Counted from the first letter of the stretch, positions 42,837 through 52,827 are shown. The stretch is 64,000 nt of DNA from Acidobacteriota bacterium (GCA_028875725.1 JAPPCR010000023.1:124001-188000), one strand, 5' to 3'. Numbers and translations: made by a program. Notes: generated from the letters alone by a model not told the origin.

Positions 42837-43507
42837 CAGGTCGTCGCCCGCCCGTCGAAGAGCTGGATCTCCCGCTCGGCATAGTCGGCGTAACGGGGGT
42901 CGTGGGTCACCATGCAGATCGTCGATCCTTCCTCGTGCAGGGTCCGCAGCAGGTCCATCACCGCCCCGCCGTTCTTCGAGTCGAGGTTGCCGGTCGGCTC
43001 GTCGGCAAGCAGGATCGACGGTTGTCCGGCAACGGCGCGGGCGACCGCGACCCGCTGCTGCTGCCCTCCGGAGAGCTGGCTCGGCAGGTGCTTCGCGCGC
43101 GGCGCCATCTCGACCTTCTCCAGTGCCTGGCCCACCAGTTCGCGGCGCTCCCTCGGCCGGATTCCCCGATACGTGAGCGGAAGCTCGACGTTCTCGAAGA
43201 CGGTCAGGTCACCGATCAGATTGAAGTTCTGGAAGATGAAGCCGATCTCCCGGTTGCGGATGCGCGCTCGCTCGGACTGCTTGAGCTGCGCCACCGGATA
43301 GCCGTTCAGCGTGTAGTCGCCGGCCGTCGGCCTATCGAGCAGACCGAGGATCGACAGCAGGGTGGACTTGCCGCAGCCGGACGGGCCGGACACGGCCACG
43401 TACTCGCCCGAGTCGATGTCGAGAGTGACTCCATCGAGGGCGTGGGTTTCGATCTCGTCCGTGTAGAAGACCTTGGACACGTTCTCCAGATGAATCAGCG
43501 TATTCAT
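42836..43507 (-). CDS. ABC transporter ATPase, MacB/LolD type
   Basis: A 223-residue ATPase with all motifs: Walker A GPSGCGKST near residue 38, Q-loop FIFQNFNLIGDLTVFENVELP near 85, signature LSGGQQQRVAVARA near 140, Walker B ILLADEPTGNLD near 160 and the switch histidine in TICMVTHDPRYA near 193. Its start codon lies inside a palindrome shared with the divergent padR gene. The adaptor gene follows with an ATGA overlap. The cargo is unknown; lipoproteins, peptides or drugs are known for the family. Confidence 0.93.
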   Translation of the reverse strand: MNTLIHLENVSKVFYTDEIETHALDGVTLDIDSGEYVAVSGPSGCGKSTLLSILGLLDRPTAGDYTLNGYPVAQLKQSERARIRNREIGFIFQNFNLIGDLTVFENVELPLTYRGIRPRERRELVGQALEKVEMAPRAKHLPSQLSGGQQQRVAVARAVAGQPSILLADEPTGNLDSKNGGAVMDLLRTLHEEGSTICMVTHDPRYADYAEREIQLFDGRATT

Positions 43508-43552
43508 GGTGTAGACAATCTACGTCATATGGAGTAGCTTGTCTACACCATG
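43505..43552. promoter_or_regulatory. Palindromic PadR operator with two leaderless promoters
   Basis: Perfect 14-bp arms CATGGTGTAGACAA (43505-43518) and TTGTCTACACCATG (43539-43552) include the start codons of both divergent genes. Inside, TAGATT (minus, 43517-43522) and TAGCTT (plus, 43535-43540) each lie 9 nt before their ATG and look like -10 boxes. A repressor on the arms would cover both promoters. Confidence 0.7.
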
Positions 43553-43891
43553 ACGCCAGCAAGTCCTCGCAATCAGCTTCTCTACGGAACCCTGGACCTG
43601 CTCATCCTGCGGACGCTGCTCTACGGCCCGGCGCACGGCCACGCGATCGCCGGACATATTCAGCGCGTGTCGGAAGACGCACTTCGCATCGAAACGGGAT
43701 CGCTCTACCCGGCCCTGCATCGGCTGGAGGCCCGCGGATGGATCGCGGCGAAGTGGAAGACCTCCGACAAGGGCAAGCGCGCCAGGTACTACCGTCTCAC
43801 CCGGACCGGCAGGCGGCAACTCGCCGTCGAGCAGTCGCGGTGGCAGCAACTCTCGGTCGCCGTGACCAGGGTGCTTCGTCCGGCGGACTGA
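43550..43891 (+). CDS. PadR family transcriptional regulator
   Basis: A 113-residue PadR-s1-type regulator. LYGTLDLLILRTLLYGPAHGHAIAGHIQRVSEDALRIETGSLYPALHRLEARGWI (about residues 11-65, quoted here as parts LLILRTLLYGPAHGH and LRIETGSLYPALHRLE) is the winged-helix domain, and the C-terminal helix dimerises. PadR proteins beside acidobacterial orphan permeases usually repress them. Its start codon lies in the palindrome shared with the ABC gene, so it probably controls itself, the ABC-adaptor operon and the permeases that follow by 17 bp. The ligand is unknown. Confidence 0.92.
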   Translation: MTPASPRNQLLYGTLDLLILRTLLYGPAHGHAIAGHIQRVSEDALRIETGSLYPALHRLEARGWIAAKWKTSDKGKRARYYRLTRTGRRQLAVEQSRWQQLSVAVTRVLRPAD

Positions 43892-43908
43892 GCCGGGGAG
43901 ACCGGGGA

Positions 43909-46626
43909 ATGCTGCGGCAGGTCCTAAACCGCTTTCGGTGTCTCTGGCACCGGCGACGCAAGGACGCCGAACTCGAGGAGGAAATCCGCTTCCATCTCGC
44001 TGCGGAAGCGGAGGAACGGATCGACGCCGGCCTGGCGCCCGAGGAAGCACGCGCAGCCGCACAACGGGACTTCGGCAACGTCACGCTGACTCGCGAACTG
44101 ACCCGCGAAGCCTGGGGGTGGGCACCGGCGGAGCGCTTTCTCAGGGACGTCGGTGCCGCGTTCCGGATGATGTGACGCAACGCCGGCTATACCTGCGCCG
44201 TCGTCCTCACCCTGGCACTCGGCATCGGACTGAACGCCCCGATGTACGAGATGCTGTCGAGGCTCTTCCTTCAGCCGCCACCCCATATCGAGGACCCGGG
44301 CGCCGTTCATCGCGTCTGGCTGAGCGAGCGCTACGACTCGGACGATCGCGGGGTCTTCACTGGCCCGGCCATCCCGTGGGATCGGATGCAGTGGTCCGAG
44401 TTCAGCGCCCTGAACGCCGACAACGCGCTTATCGACTCGGTCGTGGGCTACACGGCACCCCGGTCCACGCCGAACGGACGCGGTCAAACCGCCGAGAACC
44501 TCAGGGTCTCCTGGGTCACTGGAGAGTTCCTGGATCTCCTGGGAGTGGAGCCCACCATCGGCCGGTTGATCGGCCCGGAGGACGACGACGCGGCGGCGAC
44601 ACCCGTCGCCGTGGTTAGCGACGGCTATCAGCGAGCGAGTTTCACCAGTCCGCAGGAAGCACTCGGCGCGACACTCGAGTTCGACGACGTCACGTACATC
44701 GTCGTCGGCGTGTTGCCACCCGGCTTCTCCGGACCGGATCCGGACGGGGTCGATGTCTGGCTGCCTTTGGAACCGGCGGTAACGGCCGTGCGGGGAGACC
44801 GCTGGCGAAACTCCGGAAGTGGCTTCTATCTGACGCCGTTGTCCCGCCTTCCGCGCGGCCTGACCCTCGAGGCCGCCGGTGCCGCGGCGACCGCCGCCGT
44901 CCGCGCGGCACGCGCCGACTCGGCCTTCGGGGACTCGCTCGACCCCGAAGCGACCGTCGTGCTGGGTTCCATCCTCAGGACCCGGGGTCCCTCCTCGCCG
45001 TCCGGCGAGATTCGCCTTGCACTGGTCGTAGGCGGCGTCACGCTGCTGGTGCTCCTCATTGCGACCGTCAACATGTCGAACCTTCTGTTGGTGCGAGTGG
45101 CGGCGCGCCGCCGCGAACTGGCGGTGCGCAACGCGCTCGGGGCCGGCAGGTGGGGAGTCGGACGCCTGCTGGCGATAGAGAGTCTCGTGCTCGCCACGGT
45201 CTCCGGCGCCGTGGCGCTGGCCGTAGCCGCGGTTGCGGGTCGCACCCTGCGCCTCACGCTGCTACCAGGACATCAGGGGACCGTGGACGCACTGAACCTC
45301 ACGGCTGTCGGCTTCACGGGGTTCGCCGTGCTTGCCGTTGGCCTCTGCGCGGCCATTGCGCCCGCCGTGTCCGCGGTGCGGAGCCGGCAGATCGAGAGGC
45401 TCGACAGCTCGCGAGGCGCCAGCGCACTCGGTACCCCGGTTCGCACCGGCCTGATCGTCGTTCAGGCCGCGCTGTCGCTGGTGCTGCTCAGCGGAACCGC
45501 CGTCTTCTACCGCTCGTTCGAGGCGGCGCGTCAGGTGGACGTCGGCTACGCGAAGGAGAACCTGGTCACGGTCGACTTGGCGGGTTTTCGGCGCACCGGG
45601 CCGCTCGATGAGGCCGCGATCGACGCGCTGGAGTCCCGCCTCCGGTCACTACCGGACGTCCTCGATGTCGCCCAGGGAACGAATTCACCAATGTGGGGCC
45701 AGGCCGCGATGCCGGGACCGCGGGTCGAAGGGCTGGATCGCCTACCATTCAACGAAGGTCCCTACGTAGGCCTCACAACGTCCAACTTCTTCCGCGTCGC
45801 GGGCCTGGCGATTGTGGAAGGTCGCGGTTTTACCGAGTGGGATCGCGCCGACACCCAGAAGGTCGCGGTCGTCGACACGACGTTCGCCCACGGCGTCTGG
45901 CCCGGCAGGAGCGCCGTGGGCCAGTGCCTCTTCTTCGGAGAAACGTCCGCGGACTGCACCACGGTCGTCGGCGTCGTGGAATCCGCCCTCGACAGGGGAC
46001 TGTTGGACGCCGATCGCACCGCCGTCTACTACCTGCCCATCTCCCAGGCTTCGTCAAACCCTATTCAGGCAGGCTTCGTGAACAACATGCGCACGCTGGT
46101 CGTGCGGACTCGCGGGAACCCCGGGCGCGCGGTGCAGCCAACGCTCCTCGCCCTGGCGGACTCGTTCCCCGACCTCCCGCGCGACAACGTGCGAAGCCTC
46201 CAGACTGTCTTCTCGCCGCGGATCCGTGCATGGACCATCGGTACGGGGCTGTTCGGCGCCTCCGCCGCCCTGGCGGTGCTACTCGCCGCCATCGGGCTTT
46301 ATGCGCTCATCGCGTTCGGCGTACGTCAACGCGAGCTCGAGTTCGGCATCCGTCGCGCGCTGGGGGCCAAGGCGTCCGACCTCCTGCGCATGGTGCTGGC
46401 GCGCGGTTTCTCCCTGGCGGCGACAGGTGTAGTGGCCGGTACGCTCGCCGCGCTCTGGGCCGGTCGCTTCGTCGAACCCCTGCTCTTCGACGGCCGGACT
46501 CCCCGCGACCCGCTGGCGTTCACCGCCGCTGCGCTCGTGCTCCTGGTAATCGCCGTGATGGCCTCGCTCCTGCCAGCCCGCCGGGCCTCTCGCGCCGACC
46601 CACGTCAGGCGCTCGAGGCTGAGTAG
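43909..46626 (+). pseudogene. Orphan ABC permease (ADOP type) interrupted by an in-frame TGA
   Basis: The reading frame of an ADOP-type MacB-like permease runs for 906 codons but has a TGA at 44173-44175, codon 89. The intact paralogue next door has CGG at the same place (AFRMIRRN against AFRMM-stop-RN), and the first gene would need CGA to TGA, a single change. The 88-codon N-terminal piece holds the prefix domain (RRKDAELEEEIRFHL); the rest (from about 44242) has the FtsX-like and MacB core domains with four helices near codons 360, 410, 800 and 850. Everything else is intact, which suggests recent damage, readthrough, or production of two separate pieces. Confidence 0.8.
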
Positions 46627-46640
46627 CACCGCAACGCCGG

Positions 46641-49373
46641 ATGCTGAAGCAGTTCCTGTTTCGCCTGCGCTCGATCCGGGACCGTCGGCGGCGAGACGCC
46701 GAACTCGAAGAGGAGATCCGCTTCCATCTCGCCGAGGAAACGGAAGAACAGGTGGAGAGCGGCTTGCCGCTCGAGCGGGCCCGCGCGGAGGCACGGCGCG
46801 CCTTCGGCAACGTCCTGCTGACTCGCGAACTGACCCGCGAAGCCTGGGGGTGGGCACCGGCGGAGCGCTTTCTCTGGGATGTCGGTGCCGCGTTCCGGAT
46901 GATACGGCGCAACAGCGGCTACACCTGCGCGGTCGTCCTCACTCTGGCACTCGGCATCGGGCTGAACGCTCCGATGTACGAGATGCTGTCGCGCCTGTTC
47001 CTCCAGCCGCCACCCCACATCGAGGAGCCGGACCGCGTTCATCGCCTCTGGGTCAGCGAACGCATCGATCCAGGCGATCGCGGCGGTTTCACGGGACGAA
47101 CCTGGGTAGTCGATGCGATGCAATGGCTCGACTTCGACGCCCTGAGCGCCGCCGACAGCCCCCTCATCGACGGCGTCGCGGGCCACAGGGTCTCGTTCAG
47201 GACGATCGGACGCGGTCAACGCGCCGAGTACCTCACGGTCTCGTGGGTCACGGGAGAGTTCTTCGACTTCCTGGGCGTGGCTCCAACGGCGGGAAGGCTG
47301 ATCGCCGATACGGACAACGACCTGGCGGCGCAGCCCGTCGCCGTGATCAGCGACGGCTACCGGCGGCAGCGGTTCGGAAGCGCGGTAGAAGCGCTCGGCG
47401 CAACGCTCAGCTTTGAGGACGTCACCTACCTCGTCGTCGGCGTGCTGCCCCCCGGCTTCTCCGGGCCCCGCTCCAACGCAGTCGATGTGTGGCTGCCTCT
47501 CGAACACGCGGCAACGGCCAGCCGGGGGAACAGTTGGAGACGGTACGGAAGCACGTTCTACCTCACGCCATTTGTGCGGCTGGCGCCCGGCGCGACAGAG
47601 GAGGCCGCGGGCGCCGCGGTGACGGCCGCCGTCCGGGCGGCGCGTGCCGGCTCGCGGTTCTCGGATTCCGTGGACCGGGAGGCGACCGTGGCTCTCGGCC
47701 CGATTCTGCGAACCCGCGGCCCCGTCACGCTGCGGCGCCACATGCGCCTGCCGCTGATCGCGGGCGGGATCACCTTCGTCGTGCTCCTCATTGCGGCCGT
47801 CAACATGTCGAACCTGCTGATGCTGCGGGTCGCTGCCAGGCGACGCGAGTTGGCGGTGCGTTACGCGCTCGGCCTGGGCAAATGGGGAATCGGACGTCTC
47901 CTGGTGACGGAGAGCCTGGCTCTCGCCGCCCTCTCCGGCGTTGTCGCCCTGGCCGTTGCCGCAGCCACCGGCGACGCCCTTCGCCGCACGCTCCTGCCGA
48001 GTCACCAGTGGGCCGACAATCCGCTGGGCGCCACGGCAGTCGGCTTCACCGCGATCGCCGTCCTCGGGGTCGGCCTGGCGGCAGCCGTGGCACCCGCCGT
48101 GTACGCGGCGCGCAGCCGGGGAATCGAGAGGCTCGACAGTTCCCGGGGCGCCAGCGCGCTCGGAACGCCCGTCCGCACCGGCCTGATCGTGGTCCAGGCC
48201 GCGCTGTCTGTGGTCCTTCTCAGCGGAACGGCCGTGTTCTTCCAGTCATTCGAAGCGGCGCGCCAGGTGGACGTCGGCTACGCGAAGGAGCACCTGCTCA
48301 CGGTGACTCTGGGGAGCTTCCACGGCGACACCCGACTGGATGGCCTGGACGGTGCACCGCTCGACGAGAGCGCAATCCGTGCCATGGAAGCCCGCGTACG
48401 GGACGTACCGGAGGTGTTGGATGTCGCGCAGGGAACGAGTTCACCCATGTCGGGAAGCGGTGCGGCGTACGCGGACCTGCGCATCGAGGGGCTCGAGCGC
48501 CTGCCGTTTCGCGGTCCCCATGTGAATCTCACGACGGCCAACTTCTTCCAGGTCGCCGGCCTGGAGGTTCGCGAAGGTCGCGGCTTCACACTGTGGGACC
48601 GCGAAGGGACGCAGAAGGTCGCGGTCGTCAACACGTCGTTCGCCCAGCAGGCCTGGCCCGGCCGGAACGCCGTCGGCCGTTGCCTGTTCGTCAGCGGCGC
48701 CGCCGACTGCACAACGGTGGTCGGCGTGGTGGAACCCGCTGTGAACTGGACTCTGCCCGACACGGACCCGTTCTACTACCTGCCCATCTCCCAGGCGTCA
48801 TCCGACCCGGCCCTGGCGGGATGGGCGAGCCTCCAGCGTTCGCTGATCGTCCGCACCGCCGGAAACCCCGGGCGCGTCGAGGCGCCCGTGCTCGGCGCCA
48901 TGGCCGAGCTGTTTCCCGAACTGCCGGGACACCACGTCCGGAACCTCTCCACACAGTTCGCATCACGGATTCGCACGTGGAGAACCGGAACGCGCCTGTT
49001 TGCCGCCTCCGCCATGCTCGCCGTGTTGCTCGCAGCCATCGGGCTCTATGCGGTCATCGCCTTCGGCGTACGGCAGCGGGAGCACGAGTTCGGCATCCGT
49101 CGCGCCCTGGGCGCCAGGGCGTCCAACCTCCTGCGCATGGTGCTGGCACGCGGCTTCGCCCTGGCGGCGGCCGGCGTCGCGGCCGGTACGATCGCCGCGC
49201 TCTGGGCGGGTCGCTTCGTCGAGCCCCTGCTCTTCGATGGCCGGACTCCCCGCGACCCGCTCGCGTTCGGGGTGGCGGCCCTAGTGCTACTGGCGGTGGC
49301 CGTGAGCGCGTCGTTTCTTCCGGCCCGCCGGGCGGCCCGCGCTGATCCTCGTCAGGCGCTGGAGGCCGAGTAG
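46641..49373 (+). CDS. Orphan ABC permease (ADOP type), intact copy
   Basis: A 910-residue permease, tandem duplicate of the gene before it (14 bp apart). Parts in order: prefix domain with AELEEEIRFHLAEETEEQVE near residue 22, first helix near 90-110 (YTCAVVLTLALGIGLNAPMY), a large periplasmic MacB core region, FtsX-type helices near 370-475, a second core region and helices near 790-900. The last part is PARRAARADPRQALEAE, the usual acidobacterial ending. It could work with the divergent ABC ATPase and adaptor. Several stretches are almost identical in DNA to the first copy, such as the segment coding LTRELTREAWGWAPAERF. Confidence 0.9.
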   Translation: MLKQFLFRLRSIRDRRRRDAELEEEIRFHLAEETEEQVESGLPLERARAEARRAFGNVLLTRELTREAWGWAPAERFLWDVGAAFRMIRRNSGYTCAVVLTLALGIGLNAPMYEMLSRLFLQPPPHIEEPDRVHRLWVSERIDPGDRGGFTGRTWVVDAMQWLDFDALSAADSPLIDGVAGHRVSFRTIGRGQRAEYLTVSWVTGEFFDFLGVAPTAGRLIADTDNDLAAQPVAVISDGYRRQRFGSAVEALGATLSFEDVTYLVVGVLPPGFSGPRSNAVDVWLPLEHAATASRGNSWRRYGSTFYLTPFVRLAPGATEEAAGAAVTAAVRAARAGSRFSDSVDREATVALGPILRTRGPVTLRRHMRLPLIAGGITFVVLLIAAVNMSNLLMLRVAARRRELAVRYALGLGKWGIGRLLVTESLALAALSGVVALAVAAATGDALRRTLLPSHQWADNPLGATAVGFTAIAVLGVGLAAAVAPAVYAARSRGIERLDSSRGASALGTPVRTGLIVVQAALSVVLLSGTAVFFQSFEAARQVDVGYAKEHLLTVTLGSFHGDTRLDGLDGAPLDESAIRAMEARVRDVPEVLDVAQGTSSPMSGSGAAYADLRIEGLERLPFRGPHVNLTTANFFQVAGLEVREGRGFTLWDREGTQKVAVVNTSFAQQAWPGRNAVGRCLFVSGAADCTTVVGVVEPAVNWTLPDTDPFYYLPISQASSDPALAGWASLQRSLIVRTAGNPGRVEAPVLGAMAELFPELPGHHVRNLSTQFASRIRTWRTGTRLFAASAMLAVLLAAIGLYAVIAFGVRQREHEFGIRRALGARASNLLRMVLARGFALAAAGVAAGTIAALWAGRFVEPLLFDGRTPRDPLAFGVAALVLLAVAVSASFLPARRAARADPRQALEAE

Positions 49374-49401
49374 CCGCCCGCACCCCTCAGGACGCACCGA
49401 G

Positions 49402-50418
49402 TTACGGCAGGTCGGCCACCCACATTCTCGCCTGGGCGCCACGGCCCGTCGCCGAGCCGCCGGCGGCATAGAGCTTGCCGCCGATGATCGCGGCGGCGGG
49501 GGACGAGAGCGGCACCGGCAGCTTGCCGAGGAGTTCCCACTCGGCTCCGGGCTCGAGCACCAGGATGTCCGGGTCGATCGACTTCGTGCCGCCGGCCGGC
49601 GTCGTGTGGCCACCGACCATGACGATGCGGCCCTCGTGGACGAAGGTACCGGCCTCGCCGTGGGAGTGGCCCTTCGGCAGGTCGGGGCCGCGGCTCCAGG
49701 AATCGGTGGCCGCGTCGTAGATGTCAACCCGAGGCTGGTCGAGCTGCTGACTGTCGTGGTTGTACTGGCCGCCGATCGCGTAGATGCGGTTGCCAATCGA
49801 AACGGCCGAGAACTGGTTGCGCGGATCGGGCATCGGCGCCGAGTTCCGCCAGTTCCCAGCGCCTGACGCCCAGTCGTCCAGATCGAGAACCCAGTGGTCG
49901 GCGGCGTCGGTGTCCCGATCCGCCTTCAGGCCGCCGAAGTAGTGCAGCTTGCGGCCAACGAGCGCCAAACCGCCGCCGGCCCGCGGTTCGGGAAGCAGCG
50001 GCGCGGCAGTGTAGCGGTCCAGATCCAGGTCGTAGCTCCACACCTCGGCGATCGCGTGGCCCTTGTAGCCGTCCTTGAAACCGCCGGCGAACCAGACGGT
50101 GCGGCCATCGAGCACCGCGTTCAGGTGCGAGACGGCGCTCGGCATGTCCTGCATCCGCGTCCAGCTTCCGTCCGCCGGGTCGAAGACGTCGACCCGCTTG
50201 CTCGACCGGACCGGTCCCTCGTAGCCGGCGAACACGTAGAACTTGCCGTCGATGACTGTCGTCGCGGCTTCCCACTTGCCGGCTGGCATGTCGGGGAGTT
50301 CCCGCCAGGCGAGTTCCTGCGCCTGGAGGTTCGCGGGGCCCGCCGCGAGGGCCGACACCGTCAGAACGACGACAGACGCGGCTGGTCCGAACCTCGGACA
50401 TCGGCGACCCTTCTGCAT
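49402..50418 (-). CDS. Secreted Kelch-repeat protein
   Basis: A 338-residue exported protein with a signal peptide (VVVLTVSALAAGPANLQAQ). Six Kelch motifs are visible: ATTVIDGKFYVFAGYEG, LNAVLDGRTVWFAGGFKD, LALVGRKLHYFGGLKA, AVSIGNRIYAIGGQYN, TFVHEGRIVMVGGHTT and AAIIGGKLYAAGGSAT. Together they should form one six-bladed propeller. The ligand is unknown. ATG 50418 gives a normal signal peptide. It follows the CHAD gene on the same strand by 32 bp. Confidence 0.85.
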   Translation of the reverse strand: MQKGRRCPRFGPAASVVVLTVSALAAGPANLQAQELAWRELPDMPAGKWEAATTVIDGKFYVFAGYEGPVRSSKRVDVFDPADGSWTRMQDMPSAVSHLNAVLDGRTVWFAGGFKDGYKGHAIAEVWSYDLDLDRYTAAPLLPEPRAGGGLALVGRKLHYFGGLKADRDTDAADHWVLDLDDWASGAGNWRNSAPMPDPRNQFSAVSIGNRIYAIGGQYNHDSQQLDQPRVDIYDAATDSWSRGPDLPKGHSHGEAGTFVHEGRIVMVGGHTTPAGGTKSIDPDILVLEPGAEWELLGKLPVPLSSPAAAIIGGKLYAAGGSATGRGAQARMWVADLP

Positions 50419-50450
50419 GGTGAACTGCGGCACTGTATCGCCCGGGCCGA

Positions 50451-51377
50451 CTAGCCGCGGAGTTGACGCGCCAAAGCGGCGGCTTCGTCGAGGAGCGTTC
50501 GCATGCCGCCGCCTTCCAGCCAGTCGACTCTGAACAGCCGGTAGCTGGCTTCCGCCCTGAGGCCGTTGAGCCGACACAACTCCAGCACTCCGGGCTTCTC
50601 CGCCGTCGACTCTCCATCGGTCGACTCTTGAACCTCGTCGCGCCAGACGCGCAGCAGATCGCCGAGAACGTTGGCGTCGTTCAGGGTGCCGAGCACATCC
50701 TGCAGGCGCTTGCAGCGATCAACCAGGGAAGCCGCAACTTCGCTTTCCGCGCGTACCGGTTCCACCAGATAGCGGAGGCGCTTGCCGGTGATGCGCACCC
50801 GGTGCGGGCCCCGCTTCCGGTCATCGCCCAGGCCGGCGATGCAGGCGTCCAGCCTGCCGGCGATCCAGTCGAGCCGCTTGGCCAGCGCCTCACCGTACGG
50901 CGCGCAAACGCCTGCCGCCGGCACGCTGTCGGCCACGCGAGACTCGAAGCCGCCGGCCCACTCGGTGAACTCGTTGCACACTGCCCGGTTCTCGTCGCCG
51001 GATTGCGCTCGCAATGCCGAACGAAGTCGCGCCTCGACCAACTCGTAGCCCGGCCGGTGCTCCGGCTCCAACTCGTCGACCTGTTCCTCCAGCCACTCGA
51101 GCGTCACCTCGGCATCGCGGCTGGAGCCGGTCCGCTTCTGGAACCCGGTGAGCGTCCGCCGGTCCCGCTTCTTCACCACACCACGCAGCGGTCCTTTCCA
51201 GGCGCTCAGGGTGCTCCGCAGCCGCCGGATCGACACCCTGAAGTCGTGGAGGCCCTCGGCGTCCTCCGGGTCGAGGCAGCGCGGCGCGGCCTCGCGCGCT
51301 TGGGAGAGAAGGTCGAGGACGATCAGGCGTACAGCCTCCTCCGCGTTCCGCCGCAGGAGATCGGCCGGAAGAGGCAT
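50451..51377 (-). CDS. CHAD domain protein
   Basis: A 308-residue protein made of one CHAD domain, an all-helical fold with conserved histidines and basic residues that binds polyphosphate. The key blocks are GLHDFRVSIRRLRSTLSAW near residue 48 and PHRVRITGKRLRYLVEPV near 198. Start ATG 51377 is supported by a TATACT -10 box 6 nt upstream; an ATG at 51401 would overlap the divergent gene. It lies back to back with the tryptophanase gene, separated by only 22 bp. Confidence 0.87.
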   Translation of the reverse strand: MPLPADLLRRNAEEAVRLIVLDLLSQAREAAPRCLDPEDAEGLHDFRVSIRRLRSTLSAWKGPLRGVVKKRDRRTLTGFQKRTGSSRDAEVTLEWLEEQVDELEPEHRPGYELVEARLRSALRAQSGDENRAVCNEFTEWAGGFESRVADSVPAAGVCAPYGEALAKRLDWIAGRLDACIAGLGDDRKRGPHRVRITGKRLRYLVEPVRAESEVAASLVDRCKRLQDVLGTLNDANVLGDLLRVWRDEVQESTDGESTAEKPGVLELCRLNGLRAEASYRLFRVDWLEGGGMRTLLDEAAALARQLRG

Positions 51378-51383
51378 TCCGTC

Positions 51384-51389
51384 AGTATA
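51384..51389 (-). promoter_or_regulatory. Putative -10 element of the CHAD gene (leaderless)
   Basis: TATACT on the minus strand, 6 nt before ATG 51377, inside the 22-bp divergent gap with the tryptophanase gene. Confidence 0.45.
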
Positions 51390-51399
51390 GGAAGGCGCC

Positions 51400-52749
51400 A
51401 TGAAGACGATCATCGAGCCCTTCCGCATCAAGGCGGTCGAACCGATCCGCCTCGCCAGTCCCGAGCGACGGGAAGAGGTGCTCCAGGGCGCGGGCTTCAA
51501 CCTATTCAAGATCGCGGCGGAGCACGTACTGATCGATCTCCTGACGGACAGCGGCACTGGCGCCATGAGCGCGCAGCAGTGGGCCGCGGTCATGCGTGCG
51601 GACGAGAGCTACGCCGGCTCGACCAGCTTCCTGCGGCTGCGCGAGACGGTCGAAGAGATCATGGGGTTCGAGCGGATGCTGCCGACCCACCAGGGGAGGG
51701 CCAGCGAGCGAATCCTCTTCGACCTGATCGGCGGCGAGGGCAGGATCGTGCCGAACAACGCCCACTTCGACACGACCCGGGCGAACATCGAACACAGCGG
51801 CGCCCAGGCGGTCGACCTCGGCATTCCCGAGGCGACCGATCCAACGAACCGTCACCCGTTCAAGGGCAATCTCGATCTGGATCGGCTGGAGTCGCTGCTC
51901 GCCGCCGAGAGTTCGCGCGTACCCGTCGTCATGTGCACGGTGACGAGCAACACGAGCGGCGGTCAGCCCGTGAGCCTGGAGAACCTCCGCGCGACGCGGG
52001 ACCTGTGCCGCCAGTACGGCGTGCCCCTGTTCCTGGACGCCTGCCGGTTCGCGGAGAACGCCTGGTTCATCAAGCAGCGGGAAGCGGGACAGCAGGACCG
52101 TTCCGCGCGCGACATCGCGCGCGAGATGTTCGACCTCGCCGACGGCGCCACGATCAGCGCCAAGAAGGACGGGATCGTCAACATCGGGGGCCTCCTGCTC
52201 CTGCGCGACGAAGAGCTGTTCCGCCGCGCCAGCGACCTGACGATTCTCACCGAGGGCTACGTCACCTACGGGGGGCTCGCCGGCCGCGATCTCGAGGCGA
52301 TGGCGCAGGGCTTCCGGGAAGTGCTCGACGAGGACTACCTCCGCTACCGGATCCGCAGCACGACGTACGTCGGCGAGAAGCTGCTGGAGGCCGGCATCCA
52401 GATCGTCGAGCCGCCGGGAGGCCACGCGATCTACATCGACGCCTGCCGGTTCTGCCGGCACCTGTCCCGCGAGCAGCTCCCCGGGCAGGCGCTCGTGGTC
52501 GCCCTCTACCGGCATACCGGCATCCGCACCTGCGAGGTGGGGACCGTCATGTTCGGCGCCCGGCAGCAGCCGGCGCTCGACCTGGTCCGGCTGGCCGTGC
52601 CGCGGCGCGTCTACACGCAGTCCCACATGGACTACGTGGTCGAGGCGCTGGTGGAACTGTACGCGAAGCGGGAGCGGATTCGAGGGCTGCGGATCGTGGA
52701 CGCGCCGGCAGCGCTGCCGCATTTCAGTGCGCGCTTCGAGGAGATGTAG
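51400..52749 (+). CDS. tnaA: Tryptophanase (PLP beta-eliminating lyase)
   Basis: A 449-residue PLP-dependent lyase; the cofactor lysine is in TISAKKDGIV (K256). Three positions that differ between tryptophanase and tyrosine phenol-lyase favour tryptophanase: D124 in HFDTTRAN (tyrosine phenol-lyase has threonine), V380 in RTCEVG (phenol-lyase has arginine) and H441 in LPHFSARF (phenol-lyase has phenylalanine). The expected reaction is L-tryptophan to indole, pyruvate and ammonia. A Shine-Dalgarno-like AGGAAGG precedes the ATG. No tryptophan permease is next to it. Other beta-eliminating activities on cysteine or serine are possible. Confidence 0.86.
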   Translation: MKTIIEPFRIKAVEPIRLASPERREEVLQGAGFNLFKIAAEHVLIDLLTDSGTGAMSAQQWAAVMRADESYAGSTSFLRLRETVEEIMGFERMLPTHQGRASERILFDLIGGEGRIVPNNAHFDTTRANIEHSGAQAVDLGIPEATDPTNRHPFKGNLDLDRLESLLAAESSRVPVVMCTVTSNTSGGQPVSLENLRATRDLCRQYGVPLFLDACRFAENAWFIKQREAGQQDRSARDIAREMFDLADGATISAKKDGIVNIGGLLLLRDEELFRRASDLTILTEGYVTYGGLAGRDLEAMAQGFREVLDEDYLRYRIRSTTYVGEKLLEAGIQIVEPPGGHAIYIDACRFCRHLSREQLPGQALVVALYRHTGIRTCEVGTVMFGARQQPALDLVRLAVPRRVYTQSHMDYVVEALVELYAKRERIRGLRIVDAPAALPHFSARFEEM

Positions 52750-52757
52750 CTCTTCGT

Positions 52758-52813
52758 GCTCGCCGCTTCGCGGCATCGCGGTTGGTGCCGGCGAGGACGC
52801 CGGCGCACCCAGT
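52758..52813 (+). repeat. REP-like palindromic repeat
   Basis: CGCCGCTTCGCGGC and GCCGGCGAGGACGCCGGC, ending GCACCCAGT; very similar to 20348-20402. It lies between two convergent genes. Confidence 0.8.
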
Positions 52814-52827
52814 GTGGGAAGGCGCAA

